Shown: in pieces, positions 1-8,941 of the stretch
How positions within the stretch are numbered: the stretch's first letter is position 1
Layout: each line of letters opens with the position of its first letter
NCBI GenBank assembly: GCA_028707275.1
Contig: JAQTUP010000001.1
Coordinates: 729,945-793,944 of the forward strand
From: Gallionella sp.
GTDB lineage: Bacteria > Pseudomonadota > Gammaproteobacteria > Burkholderiales > Gallionellaceae
Direction: 5' to 3'
DNA: 64,000 nucleotides
Position numbers and translations under genes: made by a program
The notes under the pieces: model-generated
The model's input: the letters and a program-made list of their open reading frames with translations, nothing else
Told to the model about the DNA's origin: nothing
Database searches by the model: none

Positions 1-2
1 CC

Positions 3-1430
3 GCTGCCGATGAAAAAGCTCGGGCAGAGGCGGATGCCAAAGTGGCCAAACTCAAGGCACAACAAGATGCCAGGGCCGCTGAACAGGCAGCTCACGCCGA
101 AGCGGTCAGGTTGAAGTCCGAGCAAAAAGCTAAAGCCGAGGCTCAGGCTCAGGAGAAAAAAGCGGCGCTGGCTCAGGCAAAACAACAGGCAGCACAAGAG
201 CAGGCCGCCAAAGTTCAGGCACAAAAAGAGGAAAAAGCCGCCAAGCTGGCAGCCGCCGCCGCAGCAAAAGCCGAAGCACGTGCCGCTGCCGATGAAAAAG
301 CTCGGGCAGAGGCGGATGCCAAAGTGGCCAAACTCAAGGCACAACAAGATGCCAGGGCCGCTGAACAGGCAGCTCACGCCGAAGCGGTCAGGTTGAAGTC
401 CGAGCAAAAGGCCAAAGCCGAGGCTCAGGCTCAGGAGAAAAAAGCAGCGCTGGCTCAGGCAAAACAACAGGCAGCACAAGAGCAGGCCGCCAAAGTTCAG
501 GCGCAAAAAGAGGAAAAAGCCGCCAGTCTGGCAGCCGCCGCCGCAGCAAAAGCCGAAGCACGTGCCGCTGCCGATGAAAAAGCTCGGGCAGAGGCGGATG
601 CCAAAGTGGCCAAACTCAAGGCACAACAAGATGCCAGGGCCGCTGAACAGACAGCTCACGCCGAAGCGGTCAGGTTGAAGTCCGAGCAAAAAGCTAAAGC
701 CGAGGCACAGGCTCAGGAGGAAAAAGCCGCCAAGCTGGCAGCAGCAGCCGCAGCAAAAGCCGAAGCACGTGCCGCAGCCGATGAAAAAGCTCGGGCAGAG
801 GCGGATGCAAAAGTGGCCAAACTCAAGGCACAACAGGATGCCAGGGCCGCTGAACAAGCAGCTCACGCCGAAGCGGTCAGGTTGAAGTCCGAGCAAAAAG
901 CTAAAGCCGAGGCACAGGCTCAGGAGGAAAAAGCCGCCAAGCTGGCAGCAGCAGCCGCAGCAAAAGCCGAAGCTCGTGCCGCAGCCGATGAAAAAGCTCG
1001 GGCAGAGGCGGATGCCAAAGTGGCCAAACTCAAGGCACAACAGGATGCCAGGGCCTCTGAACAGGCAGCTCACGCCGAAGCGGTCAGGTTGAAGTCCGAG
1101 CAAAAAGCTAAAGCCGAGGCACAGGCTCAGGAGAAAAAAGCGGCGCTGGCTCAGGCAAAACAACAGGCAGCACAAGAGCAGGCCGCCAGAGTTCAGGCGC
1201 AAAAGGAGGCAAAAGCCGAAGCGTTGCGAGTAAAAGCCGAACAGAAGGCCATGACTGCGGCGGACGCAGCACCCGCCACACAAACTGCAACGGAAGATGA
1301 GGCGATTGCGAAAGCCGATGCCAGAGTTGCCAGACTCAAGGCACGCATGGAGGCGAGTGACGCAAAACTCAGAGCCCTGCGGGATGCCAAGGCGGTTCAA
1401 TCACAAGGAACCCCCGCGTCAAATCAGTAA
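3..1430 (+). CDS. Repetitive Ala/Lys/Glu-rich coiled-coil protein, 5' end outside window
   Basis: The reading frame is open from base 3, so the gene starts before the window; the GTG at 42 is an internal Val codon. The protein is almost entirely Ala, Lys, Glu, Gln and Arg and should form a long helical coiled coil. It is built from tandem repeats: the motif AKVAKLKAQQDA recurs at about 36, 318, 600, 807 and 1014, giving units of 94, 94, 69 and 69 residues. The short units lack a 25-residue block (AALAQAKQQAAQEQAA region). The last 80 residues diverge and end normally at TAA. It resembles TolA-type or other periplasm-spanning helical proteins in composition only; no family is assigned. A hairpin follows the stop. 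Confidence 0.75.
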   Translation, partial: AADEKARAEADAKVAKLKAQQDARAAEQAAHAEAVRLKSEQKAKAEAQAQEKKAALAQAKQQAAQEQAAKVQAQKEEKAAKLAAAAAAKAEARAAADEKARAEADAKVAKLKAQQDARAAEQAAHAEAVRLKSEQKAKAEAQAQEKKAALAQAKQQAAQEQAAKVQAQKEEKAASLAAAAAAKAEARAAADEKARAEADAKVAKLKAQQDARAAEQTAHAEAVRLKSEQKAKAEAQAQEEKAAKLAAAAAAKAEARAAADEKARAEADAKVAKLKAQQDARAAEQAAHAEAVRLKSEQKAKAEAQAQEEKAAKLAAAAAAKAEARAAADEKARAEADAKVAKLKAQQDARASEQAAHAEAVRLKSEQKAKAEAQAQEKKAALAQAKQQAAQEQAARVQAQKEAKAEALRVKAEQKAMTAADAAPATQTATEDEAIAKADARVARLKARMEASDAKLRALRDAKAVQSQGTPASNQ

Positions 1431-1470
1431 GTTATAACGGCGAACTCGCCCACCCTTAGCGCATCACACC

Positions 1471-1497
1471 ACAAGGCCAGCTCCACGCTGGCCTTGT
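1471..1497 (+). terminator. Hairpin after the coiled-coil gene
   Basis: A perfect 11-bp stem (ACAAGGCCAGC / GCTGGCCTTGT) closes a 5-nt loop 40 bp after the stop codon. There is no clear T-run, so it is a probable rather than certain intrinsic terminator. It separates the repeat gene from the lipid-transport operon. Confidence 0.5.
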
Positions 1498-1603
1498 CAT
1501 TCACGAAACATTTGATATACCAGCCAATTGCGCAGATAATTTTACGGGCAACAACCGAATCACCTATCGAATAATCTTCATTCTTCTACGGATTGAGGTG
1601 CTG

Positions 1604-2740
1604 ATGAAACCTGATGCCCAAACAGAAGAACACGCACCTCAACTGGCCATGGACGCCGATGGAAAAACCGTGCACTGCACGGGCGCCTGGGTTGCCATGA
1701 AGATTTCCCGGCTAAAACAAAGCATAGCGCTTGTGAACTGGCCGACGGAGAACGATTTAGTGTTCGATTGCTCGGCGCTGACCGCGCTCGATACCCCCGG
1801 GGCTCTGGTGCTGAACCAGACCGTCAACGAACTAAGGCAAGGAGGAAAACAGGTTTCCTTCAGCGGATTACGCCCCGAGTGCAGCACCATGCTACAGTTG
1901 ATTGCCTCCTGTGCCTCTTCCCCGAAAAGCCCGCCTGTCTCCGCACCTAACTGGCTGAATCGCGCAGGACAGAGGACCTGGCGAGAACTGAACAATATCT
2001 CGAACATGCTGGCCTTTATCGGCGAAACTGCACTGATCCTGTTATATTCATTGCGCAGCCCCGGCCGCATACGTTGGCGAGCCATACTGCACAATCTGCA
2101 AAGCGCCGGATTTGAAGCGCTGCCCATCGTAGGGCTGCTGTCTTTTCTGATGGGGCTAGTCATCTCTTATCAGGGCGCAGATCAATTGCAACGCTTCGGC
2201 GCCAATATATTCATCGCCGATCTGGTGGGCCTTTCCATGTTGCGCGAGCTCTCCCCGCTGCTCACCGCGATCATCGTGGCAGGTCGCTCCGGATCAGCCT
2301 ACGCCGCACAGATTGGCACCATGAAAGTGACCGAAGAAATAGATGCACTGCGCACTATTGGCATCACACCTGCCGAGTTGCTGGTGTTACCCAAGCTCAT
2401 TGCACTGGTTGTCGCCCTGCCCCTGCTGACAGTTTTCTCCGATATAACCGGTCTGTTAGGCGGCATGATCATGGCGCGCTCCAAGCTCGATGTGAGCTTT
2501 GATGTTTTTCTGGATCGATTAGGCGACGCGATTCAGTTGTCATCCTATCTGACGGGCATCGGCAAGGCGCCGGTATTTGCCGCGATCATCGCACTGGTCG
2601 GTTGTTACCAGGGCTTTCAGGTAACGGGCAGCGCCGACAGTGTCGGACGCCAGACGACGGTGAGCGTAGTGCAGGCTATTTTTCTGGTGATTTTATCCGA
2701 CGCGCTGTTTTCCATCCTCTTCAACTGGCTGAAGATATGA
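1604..2740 (+). CDS. MlaE-family ABC permease with N-terminal STAS domain
   Basis: The protein has about 378 residues. Residues ~10-95 form a STAS (MlaB-like) domain (FDCSALTALDTPGALVL), and the rest is an MlaE/YrbE permease with the conserved GLVISYQGADQLQRFG and LRELSPLLTAIIVAGRSGSAYAAQIGTM stretches split across several membrane helices. ATG 1604 is preferred because GAGG lies 5 bp upstream; a GTG at 1598 is in frame. It overlaps the next gene by ATGA, so the ATPase is translationally coupled. In E. coli the STAS protein MlaB is a separate subunit; here it is fused. The likely role is phospholipid or other lipid movement between the inner and outer membranes. Confidence 0.9.
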   Translation: MKPDAQTEEHAPQLAMDADGKTVHCTGAWVAMKISRLKQSIALVNWPTENDLVFDCSALTALDTPGALVLNQTVNELRQGGKQVSFSGLRPECSTMLQLIASCASSPKSPPVSAPNWLNRAGQRTWRELNNISNMLAFIGETALILLYSLRSPGRIRWRAILHNLQSAGFEALPIVGLLSFLMGLVISYQGADQLQRFGANIFIADLVGLSMLRELSPLLTAIIVAGRSGSAYAAQIGTMKVTEEIDALRTIGITPAELLVLPKLIALVVALPLLTVFSDITGLLGGMIMARSKLDVSFDVFLDRLGDAIQLSSYLTGIGKAPVFAAIIALVGCYQGFQVTGSADSVGRQTTVSVVQAIFLVILSDALFSILFNWLKI

Positions 2741-3516
2741 GCGCCCCGCCCGTCATCGACATCAGAAATTTACACACCCGTTTCGGGCTGAACGTGGTGC
2801 ATGACAATGTCAGTCTGTCTGTAAACCCTGGCGAGATTTTCGCACTGGTAGGCGGCAGTGGCTGCGGAAAATCGACCCTGCTGCGCACCATCTTGCTGCT
2901 GCAACAGCCTGTATCGGGATCGATCCGTGTTTTCGGACAGGAAGTTCTGGGGCTTACCGACGAGCAGGCGCTACCGCTGCGCCGCCGCTTTGGCGTGATG
3001 TTCGAGCGAGGCGCATTATTCAGCGCTCTCACGGTCGCCCAGAATGTGGGCATGGTGCTGCGCGAACATACGCAACTGAACACCAGTTTAATCGACGAAA
3101 TCGCCCGTCTTAAAATCGCACTCACCGGGCTGCCTGCAGATGCCGGCGAAAAATATCCCAGCGAACTGAGTGGCGGAATGCGTAAACGGGCGGCGCTGGC
3201 GCGCGCCATCGCGCTTGACCCGGAATTGCTGTTTCTGGACGAACCCACCGCAGGCCTCGATCCGCTGAGCGCTGTCGGGATAGACGATCTGGTCATAAAC
3301 TTGCGCGATGCGTTGGGATTGACCATTATGATGGTCACCCACGATCTTGACTTGCTGTGGCGGGTAGCCGACAGAGTGGCCGTACTGGGTGAGGGGCATA
3401 TTCTGGGAATCGGCACAATGGAAGAGCTCTCCGACATGGAACATCCGATTATCAGGGATTATTTTTACGGGCCACGCGGGCGATCCGCGCGTGAACAGGC
3501 ATGGAAGAGAAAGTAA
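2737..3516 (+). CDS. MlaF-type ABC transporter ATP-binding protein
   Basis: This 259-residue ATPase energises the upstream permease. Walker A is GGSGCGKST (39-47), the signature is LSGGMRKR (144-151) and Walker B is LLFLDEPTAGLDP (164-176), with the H-loop in MMVTHDLDLL. The start is the ATG overlapping the permease stop (ATGA); a longer frame beginning at 2602 lies inside the permease and is not credible. Its 3' end overlaps the MCE gene by 16 bp. The family normally pairs with an MlaE permease and an MlaD-type MCE protein, which is exactly the order here. Confidence 0.93.
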   Translation: MSAPPVIDIRNLHTRFGLNVVHDNVSLSVNPGEIFALVGGSGCGKSTLLRTILLLQQPVSGSIRVFGQEVLGLTDEQALPLRRRFGVMFERGALFSALTVAQNVGMVLREHTQLNTSLIDEIARLKIALTGLPADAGEKYPSELSGGMRKRAALARAIALDPELLFLDEPTAGLDPLSAVGIDDLVINLRDALGLTIMMVTHDLDLLWRVADRVAVLGEGHILGIGTMEELSDMEHPIIRDYFYGPRGRSAREQAWKRK

Positions 3517-4415
3517 ATTTTACGATAGTAGGTCTTTTCGTGCTGCTGCTGGTCGCAGCGCTCATAGGGGGGGTGTTATGGCTTAGCAGCGCAAAGTCCT
3601 ACCGCACAACTTACGACACCTATCAGACTTACATGAACGAATCCGTATCCGGGTTGAACCTGAATGCACCCGTGCGCTACCGGGGTGTCGAAATCGGGCG
3701 CGTACAAAAAATCATGCTGGCGCCGGACAATGTCGAGCAGGTGCAACTGACGCTGGGCATCGTGCGCGGCACACCGATCAAGGTCGATACGGTCGCCCTG
3801 CTTCAGACCCACGGCCTGACCGGCCTCACCTTCATTGAACTGACAGGCGGCAGTCGTACCTCCCCCGAGCTAAAAAAGCAAGGCCAGAACGATTATCCGG
3901 TGATCAAAACCGGGCCATCATTGATGACCAGACTGGATACATCGGTCACAGCCTTACTGAATAATCTCAACCGAACCTCCGCCAGTTTTAACGCACTGCT
4001 GGACGATGATAATCGTCAGGCCTTCAAACACACCCTGGCAGATGTCGCCATCTTGTCCCGCACCCTGGCCGGTCGCCAGAAAAGCATCGATTCCGGCCTG
4101 GGCAATGCGGCGCTCGCGCTGGAAAACACCGCACGCCTGACAGAAAAATTCCCTCAGCTCACCCGTCAATTGCAACAAAGTGCAGATGCCTTTGACCGCA
4201 TGACAGACCAGCTCGGGCGCGCGAGCGTGAATACCAGCGCAACAATGGAGAGCACCCGGGTGTTTACCGGCGAGACACTCCCTGAAATACACCAGCTGGT
4301 GATCGAGTTGCGCGATCTGACCCGTTCATTGCGACGAGTCAGTGCAGAAATGGAACAAAACCCAGGCATGCTGATACACGGTAAGGCCGCTGCCAAACAA
4401 GGACCCGGAGAATGA
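3501..4415 (+). CDS. MlaD-type MCE domain protein, membrane-anchored
   Basis: The 304-residue product has one N-terminal membrane segment (~7-30) followed by an MCE domain (~40-117, with VRYRGVEIGRV and GLTGLTFIELTGG). A long helical C-terminal half (~130-300) is richer than in E. coli MlaD and resembles the single-MCE, long-helix type. It would sit in the inner membrane with its MCE ring in the periplasm, binding lipid for the ABC transporter. It starts inside the end of the ATPase gene and ends in an ATGA overlap with the lipoprotein gene. No MlaC-like periplasmic carrier follows. Confidence 0.9.
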   Translation: MEEKVNFTIVGLFVLLLVAALIGGVLWLSSAKSYRTTYDTYQTYMNESVSGLNLNAPVRYRGVEIGRVQKIMLAPDNVEQVQLTLGIVRGTPIKVDTVALLQTHGLTGLTFIELTGGSRTSPELKKQGQNDYPVIKTGPSLMTRLDTSVTALLNNLNRTSASFNALLDDDNRQAFKHTLADVAILSRTLAGRQKSIDSGLGNAALALENTARLTEKFPQLTRQLQQSADAFDRMTDQLGRASVNTSATMESTRVFTGETLPEIHQLVIELRDLTRSLRRVSAEMEQNPGMLIHGKAAAKQGPGE

Positions 4416-5056
4416 AACTTTCATCATTTAATCTGAAAAAACCTGGCACGAACATACGACTGCCCTGCCGGATTGTACCTGTCCTGGCCTTGCTACTGAC
4501 CGCTTGCAGTGCCTTGCCCTCACCCAGGGTAGCGAACACTCATTTTTATTTGCTTGATGCCGGACCTGTCGCTTCAGCTTCGCACGCAAAATCAGACAAG
4601 GTGCTTGCAATCAGCATGACCTCAGGCGAACCCGGATTCGATACGCCGCAAATGGCCTATATCCGGCAGGCGCATGAGCTCGAATACTTTGCAAACCATC
4701 AATGGGCAGATACACCGGCTCGCATGTTAAAGCCACTGCTGGTGCAGGCGCTTGAATCTGATTTTCGTGCCGTCGTACAGGCGCCGGGGGGCATTCCTGC
4801 CGAAATCAGACTGGATACAGATCTGATACGCCTACAACAAGATTTCTCGACCAAACCCGGTCGCGTGCAGCTGACGTTGCGCGCCCAGTTGATCAATGTA
4901 AAAGATAAAAAAGTCATCGCTATAAAACTGTTCGATGAGTCCGAAAACACCCCGAGTGACGATGCTTACGGCGGCGTCATCGCGGCCAATCTCGCACTCG
5001 GACGGATATTGAATAAGCTGGTCGTTTTTTGCCTCGATGCGACTGCCCATCAGTAG
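4412..5056 (+). CDS. ABC-type transport auxiliary lipoprotein (PqiC-like)
   Basis: The product has 214 residues with a long n-region, a hydrophobic stretch and lipobox LLTAC, giving a lipidated Cys32. The remainder matches the ABC_trans_aux type (TNTHFYLLDAG-like start, then ARMLKPLLVQALESDFRAV and RLDTDLIRLQQDF). Such lipoproteins replace or supplement MlaA/MlaC in MCE operons of this layout and are expected on the inner leaflet of the outer membrane. It overlaps the MCE gene by 4 bp, so the four transporter genes form one transcription unit. Confidence 0.85.
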   Translation: MKLSSFNLKKPGTNIRLPCRIVPVLALLLTACSALPSPRVANTHFYLLDAGPVASASHAKSDKVLAISMTSGEPGFDTPQMAYIRQAHELEYFANHQWADTPARMLKPLLVQALESDFRAVVQAPGGIPAEIRLDTDLIRLQQDFSTKPGRVQLTLRAQLINVKDKKVIAIKLFDESENTPSDDAYGGVIAANLALGRILNKLVVFCLDATAHQ

Positions 5057-5120
5057 TCAGACAAGGTAAGATGTGAACGTCTGGATATTTTTTAATTATC
5101 TCATCAGAAGGGGCGCCATC

Positions 5121-5885
5121 ATGCAAGCAGATAACGATACATTCGAAGCCGAAGTTTGCCACGCGGTAGAGCAAGGACAAAATGTACAGGAAATGGTGCG
5201 GGAACTCACCTTGCGCCGGATCAGCGCACGCTCGCTTGACATCGACTCCTGGCGACAGATAGCACATGCCGTATTGCAAGGCGCAAAATCAGGGGTAAAA
5301 AAGGAAATCAACCTGTCAGCCGCTCAGGCGCAGACCGCACGCGCGCAGCTCAAACAGGCGGTTGCAGGCCTTGATATGGCGCTGGCGCAACTGGTATCAG
5401 CCTCCCGCCTGGCGCTTGAGGAAGCAGGCGGTCGTGCGCAAAAGTTCTCGGACGAAGATCTGGCTGCGGCCAGGCGCGACCTGGAAACCCTGGAAGCAAT
5501 GTTCCTGGAAACACTGCAAAGCTCAACATCTGACGTGCGCGACGCAGCGGGTGAAATACTGCACAACCTGGCAGAACATGGCCGCACACACGGCACAGCT
5601 GTCGGCGCCCAGTTAAAGGAGACCCTGACCGTCGTCACGCACCAGTTGTCAGTGGCCGGGCACACTCAGGCTGAAGCCGGGCTGCACCTGGCGCAAGCCA
5701 CGACCGTCCTGTTACGCCAGATAGCCGCAGGGGTGCTCACAGGCATTGCCGATCACATAAAACCCGGCAAGTATCAAACCGCCACTCTCCCGGAGGGAGA
5801 AGGATCGATCGCCCCTTCCCCCTCGTTGGGGGGAGAGCGAAGCGAGGGAGCTTTGGATAGAGGGCTGGAAACCAAGGCTGACTGA
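5121..5885 (+). CDS. Helical protein of unknown function (DUF6781-like) in the lipid-transport operon
   Basis: The product has about 254 residues, is mostly alpha-helical and Ala/Gln-rich (KSGVKKEINLSAAQAQ, QLVSASRLALEEAGGRAQ), and has no signal peptide. ATG 5121 has AAGGGG upstream; GTG 5073 is in frame but without a ribosome site. I think it belongs to DUF6781, from memory and not checked. Its last ~35 residues (from LPEGEGSIAPSPS) are encoded by a GC-rich palindromic repeat, suggesting that a repeat insertion replaced the native C terminus. Its TGA overlaps the ATG of the kinase gene. Confidence 0.7.
   Translation: MQADNDTFEAEVCHAVEQGQNVQEMVRELTLRRISARSLDIDSWRQIAHAVLQGAKSGVKKEINLSAAQAQTARAQLKQAVAGLDMALAQLVSASRLALEEAGGRAQKFSDEDLAAARRDLETLEAMFLETLQSSTSDVRDAAGEILHNLAEHGRTHGTAVGAQLKETLTVVTHQLSVAGHTQAEAGLHLAQATTVLLRQIAAGVLTGIADHIKPGKYQTATLPEGEGSIAPSPSLGGERSEGALDRGLETKAD
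5785..5850. repeat. GC-rich palindromic repeat inside a coding 3' end
   Basis: Two adjacent dyads occur here: CTCTCCC-GGA-GGGAGA, and a C-rich arm (CCTTCCCCCTC) facing GGGGGGAGAG. The style is the same as the elements at 22665-22700 and 54429-54448, and it is read through as the C-terminal tail of the preceding protein. Confidence 0.5.
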
Positions 5886-7609
5886 TGCTGTTACAGGCAC
5901 TTCTGGCCGTACGGGATTTGACACGCCTGCACGATATCGCCGCCATCCTGATACGCTACGGATTCGGCGATGTCGTATCCAGAATCGGCCTGACCCGTTT
6001 ACTGGAGCGAGCCGGATTGCACCACCGACACGCGGCTCAATACACTCACCTGCCGGCGTCCACCCGCGCGCGTCGCGCCCTGGAGGAAATGGGGCCGACT
6101 TTCGTGAAATTAGGCCAGGTACTGGCCACCCGTGTGGATTTATTTGAGCCCGAGTGGATTACAGAATTCGGCAAATTACAGGACAGCGCCCCCCCGGTTC
6201 CCTACAGCGAAATCCGGCAACAACTGACTGAAGATTTGGGCGCACCTCCGGAAGACGTATTCGCTTGGTTCGACCCTGCGCCATTGGCCGCAGCATCGGT
6301 CGCGCAAGTTTACCGCGCCCGTCTCGAAGACGGCAGCGAGGTGGTGGTCAAGGTGCGTCGCCCCGGCATCCGTCCCGTCATCGAAGCCGATTTGCGCTGG
6401 CTGATGCGCCTGTCCGAGCTGGCCGAAACGGAAAGCCCTGAGCTGCGCAGCTTTCGCCCCAAAGAAGTCGTGCGGCAATTTTCGCTGTCGCTCAGGCGTG
6501 AGCTAGATTTTGCCGTCGAATGTCGCAACGCCGAGCGCATCGCACAAAATTTTGACGGGTATTCTGATTCCTCCCTCCCCGACGCTGAAAACCTCACTGA
6601 GGCTCCCGTCATTGTCATCCCGCGCGTTTACTGGCAATGGACGGGCGAGCGAGTCTGCGTGCAGGAATATATCGAGGGCATTCCCGGACGCCGGCTCAAG
6701 GCTGTCGATGAGGCCGGACTGGACCGAAAAAAACTCGCCCGGCGCGGCGCGCGGGCGGTGCTGAAAATGATCGTGGAAGACGGTGTATTTCACGCAGACC
6801 CGCATCAGGGAAACGTGTTCTATCTGCCCGGCAACCGCATCGCCTTTATCGACTTCGGCATGGTTGGACGCTTGACCGAGGAGCGTCGCGAACAATTGAT
6901 CCGCCTGCTGCTGGGAATGGTGAGGCACGAACCTGTGCGAGTTTTGGATGTCATGCTGGACTGGACAGGCAACGGTGTTGAGGATGAAGCAGGACTGACC
7001 CTTGAAATTGAAACTTTCCTCGACCAGTACCACGGCTTGCCGTTAAAGCAGCTAAGGCTGGGCTCCATGCTCTCTGATCTGGTCGCAATCTTGCGCCAGC
7101 ACCATCTGATGCTGCCCGCCGACATGGCGTTGCTGGTCAAGGCCTTTATCTCGCTCGAAGGCATGGGGCGGGAGCTCGACCCTGACTTCGATATTGCAGG
7201 CCAGGCCATGCCGATGCTGGAGAAATCACTGCGCGCGCGTTACACCCCCGAGGCCGTCATTAAACGAGGGGGGCACGCAGTCGTTGAGGCGCTGACGCTC
7301 ATCGCCGGCCTGCCCCACGACCTGTCCCGCCTGCTGCGCGCCGCCCGTCGCGGCAAGCTCGAAGTCCACATTGATGTCACAAACTTAAAACATGTAGGCA
7401 ACCAGCTCGACGGCGCCGTCAACCGGCTGGCGGTAGGCATCGTCGTCGCCTCACTCATCGTGGGTTCGTCCATCGTCATGACCGTACCGGGAGGCCCCAG
7501 TCTGTTTGGCCTGCCATTTTTCGGCCTGACAGGTTTTCTTTGCGCGGCAACAGGCGGACTTTGGCTGCTCCTGTCGATCTGGAAGAGCAACCGTGCAGAC
7601 CGGGAATAA
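5885..7609 (+). CDS. ABC1/AarF/UbiB-family kinase-like protein
   Basis: The product has 574 residues. It shows the family hallmarks: KLGQ (75-78) in the KxGQ helix, the Ala-rich loop LAAASVAQVYRA (134-144) replacing a P-loop, a VVVKV lysine (~156), HADPHQGN (303-310) and IDFG (322-325). Two C-terminal membrane helices (~515-565) match UbiB proteins. UbiB itself supports ubiquinone synthesis, probably as an ATPase extracting lipidic intermediates; this copy sits behind an MCE lipid-transport operon rather than ubiE/ubiJ, so a role in lipid handling is possible but inferred. Start codon ATG 5885 overlaps the preceding stop. Confidence 0.88.
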   Translation: MLLQALLAVRDLTRLHDIAAILIRYGFGDVVSRIGLTRLLERAGLHHRHAAQYTHLPASTRARRALEEMGPTFVKLGQVLATRVDLFEPEWITEFGKLQDSAPPVPYSEIRQQLTEDLGAPPEDVFAWFDPAPLAAASVAQVYRARLEDGSEVVVKVRRPGIRPVIEADLRWLMRLSELAETESPELRSFRPKEVVRQFSLSLRRELDFAVECRNAERIAQNFDGYSDSSLPDAENLTEAPVIVIPRVYWQWTGERVCVQEYIEGIPGRRLKAVDEAGLDRKKLARRGARAVLKMIVEDGVFHADPHQGNVFYLPGNRIAFIDFGMVGRLTEERREQLIRLLLGMVRHEPVRVLDVMLDWTGNGVEDEAGLTLEIETFLDQYHGLPLKQLRLGSMLSDLVAILRQHHLMLPADMALLVKAFISLEGMGRELDPDFDIAGQAMPMLEKSLRARYTPEAVIKRGGHAVVEALTLIAGLPHDLSRLLRAARRGKLEVHIDVTNLKHVGNQLDGAVNRLAVGIVVASLIVGSSIVMTVPGGPSLFGLPFFGLTGFLCAATGGLWLLLSIWKSNRADRE

Positions 7610-7644
7610 AAAAGCAGTTATTCACGCCTGTCTGCCCTGCCTGT

Positions 7645-8526
7645 TTAACGTCCCGCGCGCAGCGCTTCGATGCGCTCTTCCAGCGGCGGATGGGTCATGA
7701 ATAAACGCGCCATTCCGCCCCCCCCTGATATGCCGGATGCGGCCATTTCCGAAGGCAAGGAGGCTTGTTCGTGATTCATTTTCAGGCGTTCCAGGGCTGC
7801 AATCATCTTCTGGCGACCGGCTAACGATGCACCGCCCGCATCGGCGCGGAACTCGCGTTGACGGGAAAACCACATTACGATGATGCTGGCCAGTACGCCC
7901 AACACCAGCTGTGCGATAATTTCCGCAATGAAGGAGCCCATACCGGGACCGTGTTCTTCGCCCTCCTTGCGCAACAGGGAATCGACGAATATTCCGAACA
8001 GCTTGGAGAAGAACACCACAAAAGTATTGACCACGCCCTGAATTAACGCCAGTGTGACCATATCGCCGTTAGCCACATGACTGATTTCATGCGCCAGCAC
8101 CGCTTCCGTCTCGTCGCGGCTCATGTTGTGCAACAGCCCTGTGCTCACGGCCACCAGCGCGTCATTTTTGTTCCATCCTGTGGCAAACGCATTGACATCC
8201 GGCGCATCGTAAATCGCCACCTCCGGCATGCCGATACCGGCGGAGAGCGCCTGACGGCGCACTGTTTCGACCAGCCAGCGTTCGGTAGGATCTGACGGCG
8301 TGACGATGACCTGCGCATCCACCATGCGTTTGGCCGACCACTTGGACATGAACAACGAGATGATGGAACCTGCGAAACCGATCACCAGCGACATCACCAG
8401 CAGCGCGTTAAAATTGATCGCGCCACTTTGATCCAGTACACGATCAACCCCCAGCAGACGCAGCGTGATATTGATCACGAATACGACCGCCAGATTGGTC
8501 AAAATAAACAGAAAAATTCGCTTCAT
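7645..8526 (-). CDS. htpX: Protease HtpX homologue (M48 zinc metalloprotease)
   Basis: The 293-residue inner-membrane protease starts [15 protein letters not shown] as usual for HtpX; AGGAG lies 8 bp upstream of this ATG, so the GTG at 8535 is rejected. It has two N-terminal membrane segments, the zinc site HEISH (146-150) and the downstream [10 protein letters not shown] segment with the third ligand, then two more hydrophobic stretches. It degrades damaged membrane proteins together with FtsH. It is convergent with the UbiB-like gene, with only 35 bp between stops. Confidence 0.95.
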   Translation of the reverse strand: MKRIFLFILTNLAVVFVINITLRLLGVDRVLDQSGAINFNALLVMSLVIGFAGSIISLFMSKWSAKRMVDAQVIVTPSDPTERWLVETVRRQALSAGIGMPEVAIYDAPDVNAFATGWNKNDALVAVSTGLLHNMSRDETEAVLAHEISHVANGDMVTLALIQGVVNTFVVFFSKLFGIFVDSLLRKEGEEHGPGMGSFIAEIIAQLVLGVLASIIVMWFSRQREFRADAGGASLAGRQKMIAALERLKMNHEQASLPSEMAASGISGGGGMARLFMTHPPLEERIEALRAGR

Positions 8527-8650
8527 AACATTCACTCCTGAAATTTAACGCGCCCCGGGGCGCCCGTGTGTGTAAATGGGGCATATCCGCATTTTTTCAA
8601 GCACCCGGTTAGTCAAAGAACCACACGAAAGGTTCAGGTTTTCCTGATAT

Positions 8651-8878
8651 TCATCGTTGGGCTAGCTGTTGCAAATACAACTGCTCCACACGAGTTCTGG
8701 CCCACGGGGTTTTCCGCAAAAACTTCAGGCTGGATTTAATGGTGGGATCATGAGTAAAGCAGCGCACAGGCACGGCATCGGCCATCGCCGCCCAGCCGAT
8801 ATTCACGGACAAATAAGTGACAATGGCCTCCAGTGTGACGCCATCGAGAGTGGGGAGTTTTGCAGTTTTCGTATCCAT
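8651..8878 (-). CDS. VF530-like (DUF2132) small protein
   Basis: This 75-residue protein has the family pattern LPTLDGVTLEAIVTYL, then a conserved Trp, and FTHDPTIKSSLKFLRKTPWAR. VF530 proteins are compact helical proteins described as DNA-binding-like, but the cellular role is unknown. It is divergent from the pseudouridine synthase gene with 63 bp between starts. Confidence 0.85.
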   Translation of the reverse strand: MDTKTAKLPTLDGVTLEAIVTYLSVNIGWAAMADAVPVRCFTHDPTIKSSLKFLRKTPWARTRVEQLYLQQLAQR

Positions 8879-8941
8879 GGCGGCATTTTACAGTGACCGG
8901 GCGTATACAATAAGCTTCTTTGTTTTAAAAATACACTTTCC

